From: Hyphochytrium catenoides
Taxonomy: Eukaryota > Sar > Hyphochytriomycetes > Hyphochytriales > Hyphochytriaceae
Reading direction: 5' to 3'
Assembly: GCA_900088475.1 (NCBI GenBank)
Contig: FLMG01000513.1
Location: 1-60,021 of the forward strand
DNA length: 60,021 bases
In this document: positions 52,031-60,021 of the stretch, one piece after another
Numbering within the stretch: position 1 is the stretch's first letter
How the letters are laid out: every line of letters starts with the position of its first letter
Translations under genes and position numbers: made by a program
Notes under the pieces: generated by a model
Databases searched by the model: none
What the model was told of the DNA's origin: nothing
What the model saw: only the letters and a program-made list of their open reading frames with translations

Positions 52031-54134
52031 CCTCTCTCTCCTTGTGTGTCTTTTGCTTACTTACCATGTCCTCTTGTCTCCATCTCTCGTTCTCTTGGTG
52101 CTTCGCCTGACGGATGGATCTTCGGGATCTCTTCAGCTTGCCAGGCAAGACGGCAAAAATTATCCACATTCCTGGCGAGTTCCGGCATCGACTGATGACA
52201 AAGTTTCCAGCTCAGTCGACGGTAGTGGGTCGATGGGAGGCCAGCGTGATCAGCGAGGGCCTAATGGACTCCAGAATATACTTCTCAGGGATGCAGGGCT
52301 ATCCGACGGCGGTCTTCTCAGTAATAAAGGTGAATATCTCTCCCTCAACTTTATCTCCATCACTGGTATATCTATCATCTTTCTCGACTTCCTTACTCTT
52401 TGTCGCTTGCGCCACGCCCTTGCCAAATATCCTCACGTCGCCCTATCTTATCCTCCAAGTACGAAACTCCCGCTGAGCAAGCGCATCGCAAGCGCGGGCT
52501 TGGGTCGAGCCAAGCTAATGAGAAGAAAGACGACAAATATGACTGGAGGGGCAAGTCATACTTTCATCTCCTACACGCAAGGTTGTCCGCCAAAGAACGA
52601 GAGATGATTGTACTCTACGAGCGGTTCTTTATCCATTCTATGGGGTCTTCATTTCTCCCGTCTCTAGGATACGGTCTTCCTTCTATTGCTCTCTCTTATC
52701 TGCTTGCAGCTTCTTGGCTTATTGCTACCATCGTGGCGTTCTTGGCAGTCTTCCACCTATGAAGTTCCATCTTCACTCACCCGATGCCCTCCCTGTAGGT
52801 GGACAAAGTGCAATGCCGCACGGGACGCGCGGGATCCTCATCCCGATCGGGGGATGCTGTACGACCCAGTCTTTCTTGATGATCCGGATATGCGGCAGGG
52901 GAAGCATCGGAAGGTTATTCGAGGAGATAAAACCATGGGTGGGAACATCTCTTCCTCACTCTGCCTTCAGCAATACCTCACTGACCTATTTTTAGACTAT
53001 CCTGCGCCGTTTAACTCTTGTTCTCAGCCCGCAGTCTTCTCTTTCTGTAGCTCTCTTTGTCTGTTTGTCAATGACTGATTGAGAAGGAATGTAGGCCCAG
53101 TGATGACAAGTGTGATCCTCTTCGTTCGCCCCGAGGATTTAAAGGAGGAGCTGAACAAAAAGTTCAAGGAGAAACACCCGACAATCCCATCATCACTTTC
53201 TCTGTCAAAAATCCGCGCTCTTAAGCGATCTGCTCTGTCTCTTTCATTAAGGAACCGAATCAACGTCGCTACTGTGGCGCTAGCCTGCGTCTATTTTGAA
53301 AAGTTGGTGCTGAAGGGCGTGGTGACCAAGGCTGATAGGAAGCTAATGATGGCATCCTGCCTTCTGCTGGCCTTCAAATTTAATGAGCCACTCAGCAGCG
53401 AAGAATATAAGATTGTCAGGAAGAAGTTATTGGAAGACGTAGACAGGTGAGCGCCTTTCTCTCTCGGCTTGATAATATTGCTTGCCTCCAAGCACCGCTA
53501 TTGTACGATGTGACCCTTCTTATGGATACTAGATTCGCATCTCCTCACTCTTTTCGCTATCTGCCGTCTGTTGGTCTCTATATTGCTCTTGCCACCGGCT
53601 TTGTCCTTGAGTTCTCTTGGACAGTTGTAAGGTCTTCTCTCTCCCTCTATTGGTTGCCCCATCTCGGTTCTTAGTTCAATGCTGACAGTTCTTAAGTCAG
53701 CCGTGCTCCTCCTTCCCTCCTTGATGCTCTGCGCGCTGGCCATCTGTCTCTCTCACTGTGCATCTATTTCTTCTCTGCATAGAGTGTTTGCCGTTCCTGC
53801 ATCCGAGGTTCTGAAGAACGAGTTTTCAGTTTGGGCCGCCCTCTCCTTTGGCCTTCACATCCAGCTCTATGAGCTGGTTCCACACTTCAATCGCTTACTG
53901 AAGATGTGCGACACCAACCCAGAGAAGTACCTATGCCAAACTATGTTTTTCCAGTATATGGAGAATTGCTATGAGGAGCAGCATGGAGGGGAACTGCCAG
54001 AGAGGAAGGAAGGCGATCTACTAGAGGATGATGAACAAGAAAGTGACAGGGAAGATGAAGAGGAAGAAGAGGAGAGGGAAGCCGAGAATGACTTTATGAG
54101 CGGCTTCAAGTGGATCAACTTCTGGAAGCGATAG
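50457..54134 (+). CDS. CABLES-like protein with C-terminal cyclin box, spliced
   Basis: CABLES1/2 link CDKs with Abl-type kinases in animals and carry a divergent cyclin box. ATG 50457 starts MEPAGPRTSPRPVTQAV to a GTAAG donor. The next exon runs AQPGDGGSGEIKAVLL.., RRYTVDTESNLPQQ. Later exons include REIAALDFLLNIPMKNEA, the CABLES-like AALDFL..I motif, and DLRDLFSLPGKTAKIIHIPG. Then come LYDPVFLDDPDMRQGKHRKV (animal CABLES: DYDP.LLDDP...GKH...), VILFVRPEDLKEELNKKFKE, LSLSKIRALKRSA and VATVALACVYFEKLVLKGVV. Finally VFAVPASEVLKNEFSVWAAL, LSFGLHIQLYELVPHFNRLL and an acidic tail to 54134. Several small exons between 51.1 and 52.8 kb are approximate. CT-rich introns (51940-52030). Confidence 0.85.
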
Positions 54135-55268
54135 CACTGATGCTTACTATACGACCTCGCCTATCCTGAGCCATTCTCTCTACGTCTGGCATCGTGAGTT
54201 CTCTTTTGTACAATCAACGTAACAGTGACCCTTCAACGTGCCAATGCCCCTTGTACTATCGCGTTCCCAGTAGGGTTCGCTTTCTTATCAGAGCTTTGGA
54301 TGTATCTCTAGGAACGATTCAAGTCTTGCTGTTCTTCCATTGCTTCTTCTAATGCTTGAGCGAGCGGCGCAGTGCTCCTACTAGGCAGCGAGAGCGCTCT
54401 CAAAGCCTTCCACGATGGTTTTATAATAAAAATAACACAAAGAGGCGTGCGTCCAAAGACAAAGATCGCGCATGAAGCACCGCAGTGTTCTCAACAGAGA
54501 GAGAGAGAGTCAAACCGTTCAGAACTGCTTAAAATTAACCAGCGGAGGCCCCGCCGCCCGCCAAGAAGCATCGCCAGAGCTCTCAAGAGTCAACAGAAAG
54601 GCAGCCAGAGCGCGCTGGTGAGGATGAGAAGCTGATGATCTGATGATTACCTTGACCAGCGGGGAGCCGTTACGAGGCTAGCCGTTATAAGAAGCTTCCA
54701 GAGGTGAGAGACAGAGTGAATAATTTAGTTGCTGGAATTGATCTCGAGGTGCGAGACAGAATAGCTCATGTAGAGACAGAGTGGGAGAAGGGGAGGAGGG
54801 AGAGAGATACCGCGCCTGTCAGAAAGAGATGCAGAATTCGCATAATTCTTTTTCCTCAAATCTGCAGATCGGCTGCACTTGGCATGGGCGCTTGCGGGCA
54901 GCAGCACCGCGTCGCCTCTTAATGCATATCTCTATCTCTGTTGCTCCTGATCCTCAGTCCTTGCTTGGCATCTGCGCTCTCCTCCCTCGCTACTGCTGCA
55001 GAACACGCGGTGTAGACTCTCCTCTGCTCTTGGGTTGACATTTCTCATCTAGTGTTGGTCTCTGTTCCTTTTCCTACCCGCTACCTAGCGATCCTTAGAA
55101 CTAGGATGTACTATGCGGAGGAAGCAGAGCTTGAGTCTTAGTAGTGCTTAGCGCCACAATCCAGCCGAAGGGGAAAGAGAAGGTCGCTCTTAACCCTTTC
55201 TCGACTTTAAGCTTTACTCCTCCTTCCCTCTCCGTGACCTCTGACATGCGCAAACCCTGACTTTGAAA
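54135..55268. other. Intergenic region
   Basis: Between two plus-strand genes. Short frames at 54372-54635 and 54704-54922 have no motif. Presumed promoter of the SPT2-fusion gene. Confidence 0.4.
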
Positions 55269-55471
55269 ATGGACACTCCGGTTGCCTTGTCAACCCGTCT
55301 TCATCGCCTTGTGAAGACGAAGGCAAAGGCGGATGAGCTAGTTCCCGTCTTGGAGATGCTGCAGAAGGCGCCAGTAACTATTCAGATACTGAAGGACACT
55401 CAAGTCGGCAGGTGAGGAAGAAGCGAGAAAGGGAGAGAAATGAGGAAGAGAAAGTTGTGCGTGAGTGTGTC

Positions 55472-55506
<35 letters not shown>

Positions 55507-58500
55507 CGTGACTTGCTTGACATGAAGAGCAAAAGAGACCTCAGAACGAAAGAGACGTACACGGGGAAGAGAGCTAAACGATAGATAAGCGAGGAGATGG
55601 AGTCAAAGAGAGTGAGAGTGTGTCGATAGAGAAGGACGTCTACCTGGATAATAACGCTTGCTTTGGGGCGGCAGGGTGGTAAATGGACTTCGTGGGCACG
55701 ATAGCGAGAGTGTCAAGGGTCTGGCAAGTAAGTTAGTCAAGCAATGGAGAGACCTGGTGCCTCGCAAGCCTTCCAATAACTCAGGTATGAGGTCAAACTA
55801 TGCGCGCACTCTCCCCCCCTCTCTCTCTTCCCCTCTCTCTCTCTCTCTCTTACTCTCCCTCTCTTGCTTTTTTGTCCAGTCAGTCCGTTCGATGCCACTT
55901 CGATGTCAGTTCTGGCTCTACCACTTGGCCTTATAGCTCACGCTTCTAGTCACTCTCTCTCTGTTTCTTTTCTTCCTTTCCTCTCTGACCTTGCGCTTGT
56001 CACTCTCTCTCTATGGCTATATAGAGATACCTAGTGTCCTAAGACCTGGCTAACCAACTGCCTTACATTCTTCTGCAGCTCCTGGACCCAGGTCCAACGG
56101 TGAGAATGACGATAGAAAAGCCCAGGTTGCAGAGAAGATCAAGGCGCGGTATGAAGAGGCCAGGCAGCACAGAAAGCAGAACTCATTAAAGGTGCGACGC
56201 GTCTTCGCTGTCTTCCTACGTGTCCCTAATGTTCCCTATCACCTGTTGTCCTCCTTGTCCCTTAGAACCTTGCCTCTCTGGCCATGACATCTCCTCACCT
56301 AACAGAGTGCTCTCCTTCTCCTCTCCCTCCACTTCTCTTTCTCTCTAATTTTCTATTTGCTTTGCTGCCCTTCCTCGCATTCGTCTCTCACTCTCTTTCG
56401 TCCCTATTCTCCTTGGCTCCTTTTCCATTTGGCCTTGCTGCAGGTGGTCAACAACCTTGTCGATCAAGGGGATAGGAAAAGAAAGAGACCAGACTCAAAG
56501 GGTCTTACTAAAGGAACACCACCGGTAGCTATGCAATTTTCTTAGCTTCCGCTTGCTCGTATCTCTGATCAACTCGCTTGTTTCTTCTTCTGATCTGCTC
56601 ATATGCCTCCTTGTCTGCTCTCCTATCTTGGCTATTCTACTCTTCGTCGTGCTTTTCCTCTCACATGTGACCGCACGCACTTGCCCAGGTGAGGAGTCCC
56701 GCAGTCTCTCCCGCAAAAGGCGGTGGGGCCTACTCCTCAATGAAAGCTTCCATTCCTGTTAGAAGATCCCAAACGTAAGTCAATATTCTCCTAGGCCGTC
56801 CTTCCTCTAGGCCTGTGCGTCTCTTCCTGCGGATCTGCGGCCTTAGTCCTTCGTCCTTCTCTCTTTTCCTCCAATGACTTAGTGGAATCGAAGACAGTGA
56901 TGAAGAGCTGCGAAGAAAATATTTGGAGAGACGAAAGAAACTAGCAGAAAGAGCTAAAAAATTAGAGAATGGCTTTACAAAGTTTTCCAATCCAAGCGGC
57001 CCCTCTCACCCGAGCAAGTCCCTAGTGACGACTAGCAAGGACAAGAAAGAGAAAGGAAAGGAGAAAGGAGCAGAAAGAGCCAAGGCTTCTCCACCTCAGC
57101 CAACCGCCACCGTGAATCGCGGATTTCAGCGCATTGTCTATAGAGATAGCTCAGGAAAGGCCATAGTGCCTGGGACTGAGGGAAGCGTCCCTTCTCTCTC
57201 TCCTTCCTCCTCCGCTGGCAAAAAGGCTCCACCAGGTGCCATCACTAGAGTTAAGGACAAGCCCACGACACAGAAAGGAAATGGCGTGCCATCGTCTTTA
57301 GGTCCTCTTTCTACGGCGGCAGACTCAAAAGGCGCACAGGAAGTTAAGAAGTGGCTACAAGGTAAGGCATAAATCAAGCGGGAAAGAAAGCTTCCCAAAA
57401 GAGGAAAGGCCTTGGGCAAGACTCTCTGTTTCTCCTCTTCCCTGGTCATCTGATGAAGGAGCCATACAGGTTTACTCTTTTGCTTTTGATCTCGCTCGCT
57501 TTACCATCCTTCTTTCTGCTACACTCTGTCATTGACTGACACCCTTCCATTCTCACCTTCTCCTCTCTCTCTCTCTTCTCCTTTTACGTCCACGATAGGT
57601 TTGACAGGAGATATGAGTCGCTATGCGAGCACTATAATTGAGCAAGGCTTCGACAGCTTGGAGCTATTGAAGACTCTACAGAAGGAAGATCTAGAGAGAA
57701 TCGTGCCAAAGATCGCGCACAATAGAATAATATACGAAGCGGTCCGGCAGCTGCAAAAAGGAGGAAGGTAAGCAAAGAAAGGAACAGGCAAAGAGCCCAC
57801 GACGCTCGAAAGACAACGAGAGGAGTTGAAGCGAAAGGAAGGCATGAGTGAATCTACATGGAGAAAAAGCCTGCAGAGTAGAAGAGTTTTCTCTTTGAAA
57901 CCCCGCTCTGCACTTTCCTGGCTAATTATCCATCTCCTCACAGCAAAAAGCACTCTGTTGGGATGGCTGACAGCGGACGACGGAGATCTGAAAGAGCAGG
58001 AGGAGGAGGCGGTGGAGCGTACAGCCGGCGCTACGATGAGGAAGAGGAAGATAGCGAAGACTCATTCATTGTGGATGATGAGGATGAGTTATCGGGTGAA
58101 GACTATTATAGGTGAGCAAATCTTGAGGGCAGGAAACCAAGGAATGGGAGAAGGGTCAGTCAGGGCGGCACAGTCGCTCTCAGCGAACTCAGAGGCACAG
58201 CTGTGTACACGTGAAGCACAGAAAAAGGGAAGGGAGAGAGAGATAGAGAAAGAAGAGAGAGAGAAGACAAAGATAGAGGACCAAGCGAGAAGATGTCAGC
58301 TGGTAAAAATTGATGCACGCCGATTATCTACCGTCGGTGTTAAAAGCCCAGGCAGAGACATCTACGGCTCGTCAGGGCCGCTTGGGCGGACAGGAGCCAG
58401 AGAAGGGTAACAGACAGCGAAGAGCTCAACACGAGAAAGTGAAGAGGAACAACGGGAGAACGGGTTGGAGACAGAGTTTCCTAGCTAATGCTTGCTCTTC

Positions 58501-58745
58501 CTCTTCATAGCCGCAACTACAGCTCAGAGATCCAAAAGCTCTTTGGTCCAAGAGGTCGGTCCCGCTACGCGAACGACTATTCGGATGACAGCGCCAGTGA
58601 TATGGAGGCAACCTTCGAGGACATCCAAAGAGAAGAAAGGAGGAGGTAAAGCTTCTCCAGTCTTTCCTCGATCTTGACTGCTTTATATCTCCTCTGATTA
58701 GCCAACTGAAGTCCCTTATTCCAGGCTTCCTCTTTCTGCAATCAC

Positions 58746-58778
<33 letters not shown>

Positions 58779-59096
58779 TCGCTCTCTCCTCTCTCTCTTT
58801 CTTGCTCTCTCCTCCTTCCATTCTGCATTCATTAGTCCTATCTTGCCATCTTTGTGCACTGAGTGTCTTCAGGACTATTGCTTGGCTTATGAGCAGACTA
58901 TCCGTTCTCCCACAACTCAATGGTTGATCATGCCCTTTCCTTCTCCTGTCTTTCCTTCCTGAACTACTCGCCGCTGACAATCTCTTTTCTCGTGTCCGGC
59001 AGCGCTCGCATCGGAAAGGCCGAGGATGACGCAGAGCTAGAAAGAGAGTTGGCGGAGTTGGAGGCGAAGAAGCGGAAGAAGAAAAAGAAAGGCTGA
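55269..59096 (+). CDS. TFIIS N-terminal domain, SAM domain and SPT2 chaperone domain in one protein
   Basis: ATG 55269. Exons 1-2 read LSTRLHRLVKTKAKADELVP, VLEMLQKAPVTIQILKDTQV, GLRGHDSESVKGLASKLVKQ, W..LV: a TFIIS N-terminal (LW/TND) helical domain, which docks on elongation factors. After basic exons (GIEDSDEELRRKYLERRKKL, a Lys-rich region) comes VKKWLQGLTGDMSRYASTII, FDSLELLKTLQKEDLERIVP, a SAM domain with L.G....YA...E....S...L..L..EDL. The last three exons give DEEEEDSEDSFIVDDEDELS, RNYSSEIQKLFGPRGRSRYA, then DDSASDMEATFEDIQREERR and SARIGKAEDDAELERELAEL, the SPT2 C-terminal signature that binds H3-H4. The stop is at 59096 after a polylysine tail; AATAAA at 59118-59123. Likely nuclear. 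Confidence 0.85.
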
Positions 59097-59453
59097 AGCT
59101 TGACCGACCTCTTCTATAATAAAGAATTCACATGCTGTCAGAAGACAGCCAACTGTAACTCAAACTCTCTCTCTCTCTCCTCTCTTTTGCTCTTTGGTTT
59201 CTTCTCTCTACTTCTCTCTATTCTGCCGATCACCCTTTCTTCCTTCAGTCTTGCTCTGCAGAGGCCCACCAAACATTTTCCGTCCAAGTGGACAGCGTCA
59301 GCTGCCTGACGTGATGAAGACGCTATATATTAATCTCTCTCTCTCTGTCTCTCTCTCTCTCTCTGTGCTATGTCCCATTCTTCTATCAAGTGCTGGCGTT
59401 GTGTTCAGATGATGCAGTGGTCATCATCCTGTCAACCCTCTAGTTCGGGCTTT

Positions 59454-59495
<42 letters not shown>

Positions 59496-59695
59496 CCTTC
59501 CGACCTCTTTCTTTCGCGTCTTGTTTGTCCTATTCGGTAGTTTGTCATGGATTCCTTCCTCTCCACCTTCTCGTCATGATGGCGGGCACCAAGTGATTGG
59601 CAACAACAAACAGAATGGTTGTCTTGGGGAGTAACAGGGGAGAGAGTAGAGAGAGAGAGAAAGGAAACAGAGTAGTTTAAAGACACAGAGAAAGG

Positions 59696-59726
<31 letters not shown>

Positions 59727-59987
59727 AGTTCCAAGCCCCAGAAGAACAGCCAATCCTTATTCACCCGAAAGTAACCTTGAATATGAAAGGTTTCGCTCTG
59801 CCACGCTCTGTCGCGGTACTACCATAACCGATAGCATGGTTTCAGTACGGCTCATTCGGAAATATTCATATTCTTCATGAAGGCAAAAAGGCAAGGTTCC
59901 TTAACACTTGAAAATAGGGAGCGTAGAAAAGTACCGAAAGAGAGAAACAGAAGAGAGAAAGAGAGGAGAGACAGGGTGTGTGTAAGT

Positions 59988-60021
<34 letters not shown>
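59097..60021. repeat. CT/GA microsatellite-rich right end
   Basis: CT runs at about 59331-59363 and 59458-59492, GA runs at 59640-59720 and 59940-60021. No gene seen. Confidence 0.8.

Noticed and set aside
51893-52195. Plus-strand Ser-Leu-rich frames
   Set aside because: They translate a CT-rich intron of the CABLES-like gene.
1-60021. CRISPR array, prophage, insertion sequence or operon structure
   Set aside because: No regular spaced repeats, integrase or transposase were seen; the gene architecture is eukaryotic.

Overview
The window is nuclear DNA from an intron-rich, gene-dense protist. Genes sit on both strands, coding exons are often only 40-150 nt with GT..AG introns, and signal peptides, ER signals, U6-processing and chromatin proteins are present. 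One interstitial (TTAGGG)n tract is present. Flagellate-type components (an LC8-family protein and a Roadblock-like protein) and the general style suggest a unicellular alga or related chromalveolate, but I cannot fix the lineage from sequence alone. Most exon joins below were made by eye from splice consensus plus family similarity, so gene ends and small exons are approximate.

Layout. 0-5 kb: an HMG-box gene (-), a weak small gene (-), a LYR-motif protein with a zinc ribbon (+), and a CutC-family gene (-) ending only 31 bp from it. 5-11 kb: an MpaB/latex-clearing-type oxygenase (+) faces a single-exon gene (-) encoding six tandem SET domains with a signal peptide and a C-terminal HDEL. This looks like an ER-lumenal SET array and is the most unusual object here. 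11-14.7 kb: a small unknown spliced gene and a BTB protein with an upstream propeller-like region, broken by three same-direction frameshifts. 14.7-18.2 kb: a large degenerate inverted repeat. 19.4-25.3 kb: two tail-to-tail polytopic membrane paralogues, with two small genes between them; a 44-N assembly gap lies in the left copy.

27-30 kb: a gene that splices into a double LC8 (dynein light chain) protein with two membrane segments and a dilysine tail, divergent from a Roadblock/LC7-like gene. 30.5-32.6 kb: a tentative membrane gene and a GPI-type Thr/Pro-rich surface protein. 34-40.5 kb: an OSCA/TMEM63 mechanosensitive channel, APRT, and a small unknown gene. 40.6-45.3 kb: a LamG plus Sel1-repeat membrane protein of the Hrd3/SEL1L type.

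47-59 kb: an unknown acidic small protein, Usb1 (U6 snRNA 3' phosphodiesterase), a small exon of unknown gene, a CABLES-like cyclin-box protein, and a fusion of a TFIIS N-terminal domain, a SAM domain and an SPT2 histone-chaperone domain. The right end is CT/GA microsatellite.

Three proteins carry visible ER signals: SET array HDEL, LC8-TM KKRE, and Hrd3-like signal peptide plus membrane anchor. There is no evidence that they work together; gene order looks like ordinary eukaryotic mixing rather than an operon-like system.
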